This document shows, one piece after another, positions 17,010-25,918 of a stretch of 64,000 nucleotides of DNA (position 1 is the stretch's first letter; each line of letters starts with the position of its first letter). Both the position numbers and the translations under genes were made by a program. Source of the stretch: Burkholderia cepacia (GTDB lineage: Bacteria; Pseudomonadota; Gammaproteobacteria; Burkholderiales; Burkholderiaceae). The notes beneath the pieces were generated by a model. It was given only the letters and a program-made list of their open reading frames with translations. It was not told the origin of the DNA and did no database searches. Where the stretch lies: the NCBI RefSeq assembly GCF_001718835.1, contig NZ_CP013444.1, positions 2,852,001-2,916,000 of the forward strand, written 5' to 3'.

Positions 17010-17425
17010 GATCCACGAGTCAGCTCCGGAATATAAATATCATTTCGCTCCAATATACACATTACCTCATCCAAAAACCTCAATGGAAGATCTGTCTTTT
17101 CCCCATAAAGATCGATAATTCCGACCTCCACTACACTATCAACCAAATTTGAAAATTCAATCAAATCCTCGCTAGACAGCATGCCTTTAATGCCATCCGG
17201 TATTGGATCCCCTCGCCCGTTTAGATCAAGCAATGCGCCTTGCGAATCCCATTCCGCCAAACTTCGACTGGAAGCCATCGAATCCAGATGATCCAACAAG
17301 GCGTCAATAGCAGGATGAGAAATCCCCTTAGATTCGCAATACCGTCTCAAGCACAAAGATGCATAGAGCTGTTTATCTTCTGAAGAACAACTCGCCAATT
17401 TTTTAAGCAGATCGGTTCTATTCAT
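17006..17425 (-). CDS. Immunity protein candidate for the Rhs deaminase tip
   Basis: This 139-residue, acidic, mostly helical protein starts at the ATG at 17425, seven bases before the toxin gene's stop codon. Position and overlap are those of immunity genes in Rhs toxin modules. Base composition is clearly AT-richer than the rhs core and the chromosome, as usual for horizontally shuffled immunity genes. I recognise no named immunity family. Confidence 0.6.
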   Translation of the reverse strand: MNRTDLLKKLASCSSEDKQLYASLCLRRYCESKGISHPAIDALLDHLDSMASSRSLAEWDSQGALLDLNGRGDPIPDGIKGMLSSEDLIEFSNLVDSVVEVGIIDLYGEKTDLPLRFLDEVMCILERNDIYIPELTRGS

Positions 17426-18587
17426 GATGACCACATCGCTGAATCAAATTCATATTAAATTTCTTGAGCAATGGATTACATACGGAGCACGGCGTCTTGT
17501 CCGTTCCATGAACTCCACTTGTACTATTTTTACCACGCACGTTGGCAACAGATATCGTTGCACCATCCAAATCGACTCCCTTGTTTCTTGCTCTAGCTAT
17601 CGCATTCACCTCGGCACATTGAGCATCGAACTCATTCGGCTGAATATCCTTCAAAGCACCCTGGACCTCCGGATTGGTAACGCCCCCCTGGTTTCGCCCG
17701 ATCACGACGCGCCCATCCTTGGAAACAATCACAGCAACGGTATTCGGTCGCTGCGATGCCTGCAAACTTTGCGCTTTATCTGCAAGCCTGCCTGCGGGCG
17801 TACCACTCAAGCCGAGAGGATCAACCCACTGTACTGGATTTGGTGCGTATCGATAGACATTGATCCCGCCGGCCAATCCGATCGGATCTTTCGACACGAA
17901 GCGTCCTGATTGCGGATCATAGTACCGATGCCGGTTGTAATGCAGCACCGTCTCGTCATCATGGTACTGCCCCGGGAACCGGATCGGGTTCCCCGCTTCA
18001 TGGCGTTCCGGCTGCGGCTGCCAGACGGTCTTCTCCCCACCCCACGCCCGGTACCGGCCTAGCCACACCACTTTCCCCGACTCGTCCAGCAGTTCCTGCG
18101 GCGTCCCCAGATGATCGTTCTGGTAAAACAGCGTCGCACGCCGCGTCTTCGCCGGCACCTGCACGAACCGGCCATCCGTCCCCGTCGCAATGAACGCCGC
18201 CTCCACCAGCGTCTCGTCCAGCCGCGCCAGCGGCACGAACGTGCCGGGTTCGTGCAGATAGAGCGACGCGCCTTGCCACTGATGCCGCTCGCTCAGCGTA
18301 TGCATCCGCTGCGCCACCGGCAGCGCGTCCGCGTCGTCCGGATCCTCGCGCACGATCTGCACCGGGCGGAAGGTCAACGGCTCACGTTCGCCCGGCTGCC
18401 GCGGCGGCAGGTGGAAACGCTCCTCCATCAGCAGCACGTCGCCGTCCCACGTGAACACCGTCCGGTCGAGGCTGCCGTCCGGTCGTCCCGCCTCCTTCAG
18501 TGTGCGCCGCCCGAACGAGCCGTACTCGAATGACCTTATCTCACCGAGGTGGTCGCTCTGATTGAACACCGTATAGTGCAGCTGCAA
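17418..18587 (-). CDS. Orphan Rhs C-terminal module with deaminase-type toxin tip
   Basis: This is a 389-codon frame with no ATG near its start; the first possible codon is a TTG at 18587. Residues 20-260 are the Rhs core end, with YQNDHLGTPQELLDE, the RHRYYDPQSGRFVSKDPIG block and the DPLGL cleavage motif at 256-260. Residues 261-389 are the toxin. The zinc-deaminase motifs C-A-E at 324-326 and P-C-x-x-C at 366-370 resemble the YwqJ-like nucleic acid/nucleotide deaminases of polymorphic toxins. The core part is almost identical to the end of the complete rhs gene upstream. It is probably a silent cassette that becomes active after recombination with that gene. Confidence 0.75.
   Translation of the reverse strand: MQLHYTVFNQSDHLGEIRSFEYGSFGRRTLKEAGRPDGSLDRTVFTWDGDVLLMEERFHLPPRQPGEREPLTFRPVQIVREDPDDADALPVAQRMHTLSERHQWQGASLYLHEPGTFVPLARLDETLVEAAFIATGTDGRFVQVPAKTRRATLFYQNDHLGTPQELLDESGKVVWLGRYRAWGGEKTVWQPQPERHEAGNPIRFPGQYHDDETVLHYNRHRYYDPQSGRFVSKDPIGLAGGINVYRYAPNPVQWVDPLGLSGTPAGRLADKAQSLQASQRPNTVAVIVSKDGRVVIGRNQGGVTNPEVQGALKDIQPNEFDAQCAEVNAIARARNKGVDLDGATISVANVRGKNSTSGVHGTDKTPCSVCNPLLKKFNMNLIQRCGHHE
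17917..18522 (-). repeat. Direct repeat of the Rhs core end (copy in orphan module)
   Basis: About 606 bases are nearly identical to 19622-20227, with a constant offset of 1705 bases at both ends checked. Divergence starts abruptly at about 18523, where the orphan continues with unrelated sequence. Such a repeat can support recombination that would swap the two toxin tips and their immunity genes. Confidence 0.85.
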
Positions 18588-18662
18588 TTGAACAAAGGGA
18601 GCCTGACTATTACTGTCGAGTAGAAATATATAGAATCGAGCCTACATCTCTATATTTTTAAT

Positions 18663-19136
18663 TCACATATCAAGGTAATCGCAACCCGCCTCCCTTATAT
18701 CTGGGTCGATATTGTTGGCAGCCTTTCGTGCTATTTTTTTCATTAAGTCGCGATCTACTTGACGACAAACTTCCAGTAGACATCTATATTCCTCGTACCC
18801 CCCACTCCTCAAAATCTCCTCGACCTGATTCTCAATATGAGCCATAACCCAATCGCGCGGAAGATCGTTTATTATATTTCGATAATCCTCCGTAAATCCA
18901 TTTACAAAACTAGCAATGCGCATCAATTGAGGAAAGAAATATGTCCTCTCGCAATTCGGAAGCAGCCTGATCAGTTCCAAAGCCCCCGACCTGAACCTTG
19001 ACTCATTAATCGAGATGGCATTAAAAATTAGCTCCCTCTCGGAAATCAATAAACGCACCAACTCATTCGGTGATTCGATCTTGCCCTGACATCTCCGCTC
19101 CAAGTCTTCCCAAGCCTCTAAATTGAAATTTTTCAT
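18663..19136 (-). CDS. Immunity protein candidate for the complete Rhs toxin
   Basis: This 157-residue, helical, HEAT-like protein is rich in Leu, Arg and Glu and contains several Cys. It starts at the ATG at 19136, one base after the rhs stop codon (TGAGATG), so the two genes are translationally linked. The sequence is much AT-richer than its surroundings. Position makes it the cognate immunity protein of the Tse2-like tip. It is longer than Tsi2 and no family is recognised. Confidence 0.65.
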   Translation of the reverse strand: MKNFNLEAWEDLERRCQGKIESPNELVRLLISERELIFNAISINESRFRSGALELIRLLPNCERTYFFPQLMRIASFVNGFTEDYRNIINDLPRDWVMAHIENQVEEILRSGGYEEYRCLLEVCRQVDRDLMKKIARKAANNIDPDIREAGCDYLDM

Positions 19137-19137
19137 C

Positions 19138-22100
19138 TCACTTCTTACCTGCCCGTATCCACGGTAGTGATTTAAATTTTTCAATGAAAGTTGTGCCCTT
19201 CATTTTTTTCTTTGGACAAATGGTGTGGTGTGTTTCTGCGTGCTTCCCGCCAACCTCCTTACCGTCTGCTACCACGTCAATTCCATCTGGAAGTTCCGTT
19301 CCAGTCGGGATCTTGTAGTACACCCCAGAAACAGGGGCCATATTGGGATCGCCAAACGTCGATGCGCCGTCCTTGATTGTTGGGCCGACCATTCCTTCCG
19401 CGTTCGCGGTTAAGTCTCCCGATTCTCCAAGTGGCCTGTTCACTCCGGCGATACGTGGATCTCGCGGACCACTTGCGTTTCCGAACGCATACAGGTCACA
19501 CGTTGTCTTGGCCAGTCCCAGCGGGTCGATCCACTGAATCGGACTAAGCGCGTACTGATAAACGTTGATGCCGCCAGCGAACCCGATCGGGTCCTTGCTA
19601 ACGAAGCGGCCCGACGTCGGATCGTAGTACCGATGCCGGTTGTAATGCAGCCCCGTCTCGTCATCATGGTACTGCCCCTGGAACCGGACCGGGTTCCCCG
19701 CTTCATGGCGTTCCGGCTGCGGCTGCCAAACGGTTTTCTCCGCCCCCCACGCCCGGTACCGGCCCAGCCACACCACGTTCCCCGACTCGTCCAGCAGCTC
19801 CTGCGGCGTCCCCAGATGATCGTTCTGATAAAACAGCGTCGCATGCCGCGTCTTCGCCGGCACCTGCACGAACCGGCCATCCGTCCCCGTCGCAATGAAC
19901 GCCGCCTCCACCAGCGTCTCGTCCAGCCGCGCCAGCGGCACGAACGTGCCGGGTTCGTGCAGATAGAGCGACGCGCCTTGCCACTGATGCCGCTCGCTCA
20001 GCGTATGCATCCGCTGCGCCACCGGCAGCGCGTCCGCGTCGTCCGGATCCTCGCGCACGATCTGCACCGGGCGGAAGGTCAACGGCTCACGTTCGCCCGG
20101 CTGCCGCGGCGGCAGGTGGAAACGCTCCTCCATCAGCAGCACGTCGCCGGTCCACGTGAACACCGTCCGGTCGAGGCTGCCGTCCGGCCGTCCCGTCTCC
20201 TTCAGCGTGCGCCGCCCGAACGCGTCGTATTCGAAGCGCACCTGCAAGGCCGGCCGCACCGTGCCCGGGATGAACGCGGTGCCGTCCTGCGTCCGCTCGA
20301 GCCGGTCGATCTCGTTCGCCGCCGGCGGTTTCGCGTAGCGATCGGCCCGCTTCAGCCGGTTCGCCGCATCGTAGGCGTACAGCCACGTCACGCCGCCCGG
20401 CTCGGTTTTGCGGATCAGGTTGCCGTGCGCATCATGGTCGTAGCGGGTACGGTTCAGCGCCTTCAGCACGTTGCCCACGCACTTCGGCAGCGCACGTTCC
20501 CACTCGATCAGCTTCCAGTATTCCGCCGCCTCCTGTTTGCGTCGCTCGAAGTGGGCCCGCGGTTCTTCCTGGCCCGGATGCGCGCGCCGCCATTCCGCAT
20601 CTCGCCCGGCGGCCCGGCCGTGCCGCGCCGTCATCTCGTCCAGCGTTTCCTCGGTCGGGCGCGGCGTCAGCTGCTCCGAGTCCACCGGATTGCCCGCCGG
20701 ATCGAACGCAAAGACTTCCTTCAGATCCGGCGTCACCGCCTTCAGCAGCCGTCCGACCGGGTCGTACGTGTAGTCCGTCGCCCCCCGCGTGCGATCCTCG
20801 ATGCGCGTCAGGTGGCCCGCCGCGTCGTATCGGTACTGCCGTGCGGCGATCCAGTCCGTCGGCAGCGCGCGCGCATCGCGGCGCACGATCATCCGCTGCA
20901 GCCGCCCGGCCGGGTCGTATTCGCGCTTCTGCTCGAAACTGCGGTGACGGCGGGTGATCTCGCGATGCAGCTTGTCGCGCTCGAAGTCGACCAGCGGCTG
21001 GCCGTCCAGCAGCACCCCGTGCACGTGGCCCGAGCCGTAGCGCAGCCAGTCGATCGTGCGCGTATTCGGCAACTGCGTGCGGATCCGGTTGCCGAGCGCG
21101 TCGTATTCGTGCCGCGTCACCGCCGTGTAGGCGACGCCCGTGTCCGGGCAGTGGGTCTGCTCTTCGGCGATCAGGTTGTCGGCATCGTCGTAATGGAGCC
21201 GGACCTTGCTGCCATGGCCCTGCGCGGTCGTCAGCCGGCCTCGCGCGTCGTAATAGAAGTGCTCGGCAACCCGGCCGCGGCCATCCGGTCCTTCGATCTC
21301 GCGCCGCGTGAGCCGCCCGAGCGGGTCGCGCGTGTAGGTCGTGTTGACGTCGTCTTGCTGCGAGCCGGCCAGCCGCCCCGCCTCATCCCACCGGTAGCGG
21401 GTCGTGCTGCCGTCGAAATCCGTCTGTTCGATCAGCTGCCCCAGCGGGTCGTAGCGGAACCGGGTCTGCTCCTGGTTCTCGTTGGTCAGCGCGGTCAGCC
21501 GCCACTGCCGGTCGTACGCATACGTCAGCTGCCGTCCCGCCGCATCCTGGCGCCACGTCGGCTGCCGACGCGCGTTGAACGCGTATTCCGTCACCTGGTC
21601 CGCGCCGTCCCGGTAGGTGCGCAGGTTGCCTGCGCCGTCCCACGTGAAGCGCTCCTCGACGTCGTCCGGATGCGTGACGCTGATGACTTGCCCCCGCGCG
21701 TCGCAGCGGTAGCGCGTCGCGTGGCCTTCGGCATCGGTGACGCGTGACAGGTGGCCGCGCTCGTCGTAGCCGTAGCGCGTCGCGTGGCCGGAACAGTCGG
21801 TCGACTCGACGAGCCGCCCCGCGTTGTCGTGGCGGAAGCGCCTCACGCCGCCTGTCGGGTCGGTCAGCGACAGCAGGCGGCCGTTGCCGCTCCAGGTGTA
21901 GCGCGTGGTCCGGCCGGTAGCGTCCGTCGCCGACATCGGCCGGCCGAGCGAGTCGTAGTCGGTCTGCGTGACACGACCATCCGGCGCCGTGACCTGGATC
22001 GGCAAGCCGTCCGCGTTGTATTCGGTGCGCGTCGTGTTGCCGAGCGCGTCCGTTTCGGCGATAAGGCGCCCCTGCGCGTCGTAGTCGAAGCGCTGCGTGT

Positions 22101-24039
22101 GGCCCAGGGCGTTTTGGGTGCCGACGAGACGGTGGTGTGCGTCCCATTCGAATCCGTCCGTCGAACCATCCGCGTATTCGACCAGCACGATCCGGTTGTG
22201 ATAGTCGTAGCGGTGAATCGTCGCGTGGCCGTCGGCATCGGTGACCTTCGTGTACCAGTGCTCGCGGTGGTACTCGAAATGCGTCTCGTCCTGCATGTGC
22301 GGCCCGTCGTCGCCGAGCCAGGTGCGCACGCACTGCGCGTCGGCCGGCGCGGGCAGGCCGGCGCGCTGGCCCGGCCAGTCCCATTCCAGATTGGCAGCGT
22401 TGCCGTTGAAGTCCGTGTAGCGCGTGAGCAGGTGCTGCTGGTACGCATACGTGCGCCGGAATCCCAGCATGTCGACGTGGCTGGTCAGGTCGCCTGCCGC
22501 GTCGTAGGTGTAGCGGGCGAGCGCTTCCCGGGCGAGGCCCGGCACGCCCGTGCGGTAGATCGCCACGACTCGTCCGTCGACGTAGTCGAGGCGGATCGTG
22601 TTCTCCGCACCGTCGCTGAGCGTGGCAAGTTCGCCGGCTTCGTTGTACGAGAAGGTCAGGCCGAGGCCGTCGCGGCCCTGGCGGGAGACGAGGCGATAGC
22701 GCGCATGCGTCACCGTGCCGTGCCGTTCGTAATCCTCCCGACTGCCGTCGGGATAGGTCAGCTGAATGTGCCGGCTGTCCGGACGCGTGACGGTGAACTG
22801 CTCGGTCGGCACCTCGACTGATTCGCCCACGCTCACCGGCGGCAGCGGCACCGCGCGGTTGTCGGGATCGAAGAACGTCAGGAGGCCGTCCCGTTCTTCG
22901 AGCGACAGGTGATACGGGCTGCTCCAGCGTGCGCCGAGCGGACTCGCGTCGTACGCCGCGAGGCTCGACCGGTAGCGCCGTGTCCACACGATCGGCACGA
23001 TTCCGTCGAGCACGAAGTCCGTCTGCTCGAGGTTCTCGTCGCCCATCGCGTAGTTGACCGGCTTCGCGCTCGCGGTGGGCGGGCACCCGCAGCCGTCCTT
23101 CGCCGGCAGCGGGCTCGGCTGCGCGCCTTTCTGCGTCGAATCGCGATGCGCGCCGCGCTTCTGGTGCGGCGCCCGCATCGTGCCCGGCGTGGCCTGCGCG
23201 ACATGCGACGGCACCCTGCGCGCGCGCCGCGCCTTGATCTCCGCGGTGATCTGCGCGGCCATGAACAGCAGGCTGCCGGCCTGCGCCACGTCGCCGAACG
23301 CCGCGTCGAGCATCGGCCCCGTGTTGCGGTCGAATTCGTCGAGCCACGCGACGATCGCGTCGCGCTGACCGGACAGCTTGAGCAACTGATCGATCCCGTG
23401 CAGCGCGATGGTCTCGGTCGACGGCACCCAGGACAGGAATCCGCTGTTCTTCTGGATGCGCCCCATCTGCTCCGCGGCCGAGACCGGATTGATCACGAAG
23501 CGCCGCACCGTCCGCGACGCGTCGCGCACGCCCTTGACGATGTCGTTCTTCCATCGCTTCAGGTGCGCATCCAGATCGGCCATGAATGCGATCACGTCGC
23601 CGCCGGCCGTGGCCCAGAACAGCTCGACCAGCGCCGCCGCGCCCGCGCCCTTCGCGAACGCGAGCAACACCTCCTTGACGACCGCGCGGGCGGGTCGGGT
23701 CGCATTGCCCGCCGCGGGCACGACCCCGATCGCGTCGATCGCGAGGATGCTCCAGCTGAGGACCTTCTTCGCGCCGCCGGGCTCGCTGCAGATCCGGTAG
23801 ATGTCGACGCCGACGTCGTAGAGCGACATCGCGTTGCCGACGACCGGCAGCAGGTACAGGCACTGGACGAAGATCTCGAGGCCGTGGTTCGTCACCGATT
23901 CGGCGCGGGCGGCGGCCACCTTCGGCGAGGTCGCGGGCGCGGGAACCGGGCTGACGATCACGCGCCGGGCTTCGGCGTTCTGCTGGAGGGCTTGGGGAAT
24001 CGGGCGCTGCGGGGGGCGAAGGGCTTCGGGGCCGGCCAT
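19138..24039 (-). CDS. Complete Rhs-family polymorphic toxin with Tse2-like ADP-ribosyltransferase tip
   Basis: This is a 1633-residue protein. The ATG at 24039 has AGGA 7 bases upstream. Residues 53-280 are a hydrophobic/helical N-terminal region; there is no PAAR domain. A Cys/Pro linker (GCGCPP) and the DUF6531 start (GDENLEQTDFVLDGIVP) follow at 316-350. Some 25 YD repeats make up the cocoon. The core ends with RHRYYDPTSGRF and DPLGL, the autocleavage site. The last 124 residues are the toxin tip. Its pattern of LYAFGNASGPRDPRI, GASTFGDP, YYKIPTGTELPDGIDV and HHTICP resembles the Tse2 ADP-ribosyltransferase toxin family. Export is presumably by a T6SS, with a VgrG or PAAR partner encoded elsewhere. 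Confidence 0.85.
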   Translation of the reverse strand: MAGPEALRPPQRPIPQALQQNAEARRVIVSPVPAPATSPKVAAARAESVTNHGLEIFVQCLYLLPVVGNAMSLYDVGVDIYRICSEPGGAKKVLSWSILAIDAIGVVPAAGNATRPARAVVKEVLLAFAKGAGAAALVELFWATAGGDVIAFMADLDAHLKRWKNDIVKGVRDASRTVRRFVINPVSAAEQMGRIQKNSGFLSWVPSTETIALHGIDQLLKLSGQRDAIVAWLDEFDRNTGPMLDAAFGDVAQAGSLLFMAAQITAEIKARRARRVPSHVAQATPGTMRAPHQKRGAHRDSTQKGAQPSPLPAKDGCGCPPTASAKPVNYAMGDENLEQTDFVLDGIVPIVWTRRYRSSLAAYDASPLGARWSSPYHLSLEERDGLLTFFDPDNRAVPLPPVSVGESVEVPTEQFTVTRPDSRHIQLTYPDGSREDYERHGTVTHARYRLVSRQGRDGLGLTFSYNEAGELATLSDGAENTIRLDYVDGRVVAIYRTGVPGLAREALARYTYDAAGDLTSHVDMLGFRRTYAYQQHLLTRYTDFNGNAANLEWDWPGQRAGLPAPADAQCVRTWLGDDGPHMQDETHFEYHREHWYTKVTDADGHATIHRYDYHNRIVLVEYADGSTDGFEWDAHHRLVGTQNALGHTQRFDYDAQGRLIAETDALGNTTRTEYNADGLPIQVTAPDGRVTQTDYDSLGRPMSATDATGRTTRYTWSGNGRLLSLTDPTGGVRRFRHDNAGRLVESTDCSGHATRYGYDERGHLSRVTDAEGHATRYRCDARGQVISVTHPDDVEERFTWDGAGNLRTYRDGADQVTEYAFNARRQPTWRQDAAGRQLTYAYDRQWRLTALTNENQEQTRFRYDPLGQLIEQTDFDGSTTRYRWDEAGRLAGSQQDDVNTTYTRDPLGRLTRREIEGPDGRGRVAEHFYYDARGRLTTAQGHGSKVRLHYDDADNLIAEEQTHCPDTGVAYTAVTRHEYDALGNRIRTQLPNTRTIDWLRYGSGHVHGVLLDGQPLVDFERDKLHREITRRHRSFEQKREYDPAGRLQRMIVRRDARALPTDWIAARQYRYDAAGHLTRIEDRTRGATDYTYDPVGRLLKAVTPDLKEVFAFDPAGNPVDSEQLTPRPTEETLDEMTARHGRAAGRDAEWRRAHPGQEEPRAHFERRKQEAAEYWKLIEWERALPKCVGNVLKALNRTRYDHDAHGNLIRKTEPGGVTWLYAYDAANRLKRADRYAKPPAANEIDRLERTQDGTAFIPGTVRPALQVRFEYDAFGRRTLKETGRPDGSLDRTVFTWTGDVLLMEERFHLPPRQPGEREPLTFRPVQIVREDPDDADALPVAQRMHTLSERHQWQGASLYLHEPGTFVPLARLDETLVEAAFIATGTDGRFVQVPAKTRHATLFYQNDHLGTPQELLDESGNVVWLGRYRAWGAEKTVWQPQPERHEAGNPVRFQGQYHDDETGLHYNRHRYYDPTSGRFVSKDPIGFAGGINVYQYALSPIQWIDPLGLAKTTCDLYAFGNASGPRDPRIAGVNRPLGESGDLTANAEGMVGPTIKDGASTFGDPNMAPVSGVYYKIPTGTELPDGIDVVADGKEVGGKHAETHHTICPKKKMKGTTFIEKFKSLPWIRAGKK
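19622..20227 (-). repeat. Direct repeat of the Rhs core end (copy in complete gene)
   Basis: This is the counterpart of 17917-18522. It encodes the last part of the Rhs cocoon up to the RHRYYDP block, just before the variable toxin tip. Confidence 0.85.
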
Positions 24040-24553
24040 GGGTTGTCCTGTTCTCTCAGCATTCGATTTTTTGCGGAAGCTGAAGGGATAACGGATGGCT
24101 GAACGCACGTCCAGCAAACGGCAACGGTCCGCAACAATGTTCGTGAACGAACTTGCGTGGGACCGTGAAAACCTGCGGTGTTTATTTCGTACAAGCGCTT
24201 TTTTTAGTTTGCGTACTGAAGCACGTACGAATAGCGGCTACCGTTGTCTGCTCGAAAGGACCTATGGCTTCGATGAGCAAAGGATCTCAAGGTGCTTGAA
24301 GCCATGAAAATTCGAGAAAAGCGGCGCTGCCGCCGTATTGGTGTCCGTACGCAGCCACAACGCAACGTTCGCCCAAGCACTTCACCCTGACTCCCAATAC
24401 CGGCCCGCATCGGTTCGCGACCGCTCCCTGCCGACGACGCACTCCGCACTGCATGATCCGTCCGTCCCACCGGATAAACTGTCGGCCGATCCCCCCAGCG
24501 ATTGCGGCGCGCCTGCCCCCACCGTCGCAAAAATGACAACCAACGGAGAGCAA
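24040..24553. other. Intergenic region between rhs and cytochrome c gene
   Basis: No gene is supported here. The one structure seen is a widely spaced inverted repeat, TTCGTAC at 24186-24192 and GTACGAA at 24225-24231, in an AT-rich stretch upstream of rhs. It could be a regulatory site or cruciform for the rhs promoter, but that is speculative. Confidence 0.35.
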
Positions 24554-25390
24554 ATGCTCAAACGCGCGATCTTTTCGCTCCTGCTGCTGACGATCTGCGT
24601 GATCGGACGTCACGCGGCTGCCCAGTCCACGCTCGAGCTCACGACGGACGGCAAGACCCGCACGCTCACCTCGCAGGCGTTGCTGGCGCGCCCGGATGCG
24701 GCGGAGATCCATGTCCCGCACGATGTCGCCTACGGCAGGCCGATGACGTTCCGCGCGGTGCCGTTCGCCAGCCTGCTCGACGGCGCGGCCCTGCCTGCGG
24801 ACAGCGTGCTCGAGACGCGCGCGGCCGACGGCTTCGCCGCGCAACTGCCGATGGACCTCGCGCGCAATCGCGACGCCGCGCGCGCCGTTGCATGGCTCGC
24901 GGTGGAGGACCCCGCGCACCCGTGGCCGAAGCTGCCGCGCAAGCCGGTCAGCGCCGGGCCGTTCTACCTGATCTGGGTCGGCAAGGAAGCGTCGTCCGTC
25001 CGCAACGAGCAGTGGCCTTTCCAGATCGTGCGTCTCGCGATGCAACAGTCGCCCGTCGCGCGCTGGCCGGCCCTCGCCGTCGATCCGGCGCTGCCGGCAA
25101 CCGATCCGGCCCGCGCGGGGCAGCATCTGTTCGTCACGCAATGCCTCGCCTGCCACCGGCTCGACGGCGCGGGCAGCGCGGACACCGGCCCCGACCTGAA
25201 CACGCCGATGAACCCGGTCGACTACTTCCAGCCGGCCGCGCTGCGCCGCTACATTCGCAATCCGGCATCGGTTCGGAACTGGCCCGGGCGTGCCATGCCG
25301 CCGTTCTCGCCGGATCAGCTGAGCGATCAGGAGATCGATCGGATCATTGCGTATCTCGGGTATATGGCACGACGCAAGGCGGGAAGGTAG
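24554..25390 (+). CDS. Exported c-type cytochrome with N-terminal molybdopterin-oxidoreductase-like domain
   Basis: This 278-residue protein starts at the ATG at 24554, with GGAG five bases upstream, and has a signal peptide ending AAAQ. Residues 25-170 look like the sulfite-oxidase/YedY-like (Oxidoreductase_molyb) fold: L-T-x-D-G-K-x-R-T-L-T at the start and GPFYLIWVG later, with no molybdenum-ligand Cys seen. A mono-heme cytochrome c domain follows, with CLACH near residue 198 and a likely distal Met in RAMPPF. It is probably a periplasmic electron carrier; the partner enzyme is unknown. Confidence 0.75.
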   Translation: MLKRAIFSLLLLTICVIGRHAAAQSTLELTTDGKTRTLTSQALLARPDAAEIHVPHDVAYGRPMTFRAVPFASLLDGAALPADSVLETRAADGFAAQLPMDLARNRDAARAVAWLAVEDPAHPWPKLPRKPVSAGPFYLIWVGKEASSVRNEQWPFQIVRLAMQQSPVARWPALAVDPALPATDPARAGQHLFVTQCLACHRLDGAGSADTGPDLNTPMNPVDYFQPAALRRYIRNPASVRNWPGRAMPPFSPDQLSDQEIDRIIAYLGYMARRKAGR

Positions 25391-25465
25391 GACGCACGGG
25401 CGCCATTCGCCTATGCAAGTCGAATGGCCGCTTGTCGGGTAGAAAAGGCATCTACCCGGCCAAGC

Positions 25466-25918
25466 CTATCCGGCCGAGCCGACCCGCCCCGCCGCCCCCG
25501 TCCACCGCAAATAATCCCCGCGCGTCCAGTCGAGCGACACGCCGACGCGCTTCGTGCCGGGCCGGATCTTCGGCTTGTACACCGACAGCGTCAGCGACTC
25601 CAGCGCCGGCCATTCGCGGAACGACAGCACCGCGATGTCGGCGACGAGCGTCTCCAGCAGCCGCGTATGCGGCTTGTGCGACAGGAACGCGGCAAGTCGC
25701 GCGCAATAACCGTCGTAATCGATCCACTCGCCCTGCTCGCTCGGCTCGCAGCGGTAGCCGAGCCGCGCATCGATCACGATCGGCTGCGGCGCTTCATGCT
25801 CGTGCGCATGAATGCCGATCCGCGCGGGCACCTTCAGTTCGTCGACGAACACGCTCCAGCCGCGCCCGCGCAGGCGCGGCGCGTCGATCGCCACGAACGG
25901 TTCGTCGAACGGCTTCAT
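25466..25918 (-). CDS. Dihydroneopterin aldolase-like protein (FolB family), sarcosine operon
   Basis: This is a 150-residue protein of the FolB/FolX tunnelling fold. It keeps the residues expected for dihydroneopterin aldolase: a Glu in HEHEAPQPIVI, a Tyr in YDGYCARL, and the Lys in VYKPKIRPG. It is the last gene of the sarcosine oxidase operon and its ATGA overlaps the soxG stop. Sarcosine oxidase transfers the methyl carbon to tetrahydrofolate, so a pterin enzyme here fits, either for folate supply or for recycling. The reaction itself is not proven. Confidence 0.75.
   Translation of the reverse strand: MKPFDEPFVAIDAPRLRGRGWSVFVDELKVPARIGIHAHEHEAPQPIVIDARLGYRCEPSEQGEWIDYDGYCARLAAFLSHKPHTRLLETLVADIAVLSFREWPALESLTLSVYKPKIRPGTKRVGVSLDWTRGDYLRWTGAAGRVGSAG

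Noticed and set aside
19633..21747. A 704-codon frame antisense to rhs
   Set aside because: High-GC shadow of the YD-repeat region; composition is Arg/Val/Pro-rich and it matches nothing.
19138..24039. PAAR domain at the N-terminus of the Rhs protein
   Set aside because: Residues 1-320 contain hydrophobic helices and linkers but no PAAR-type Gly/Pro repeat pattern.
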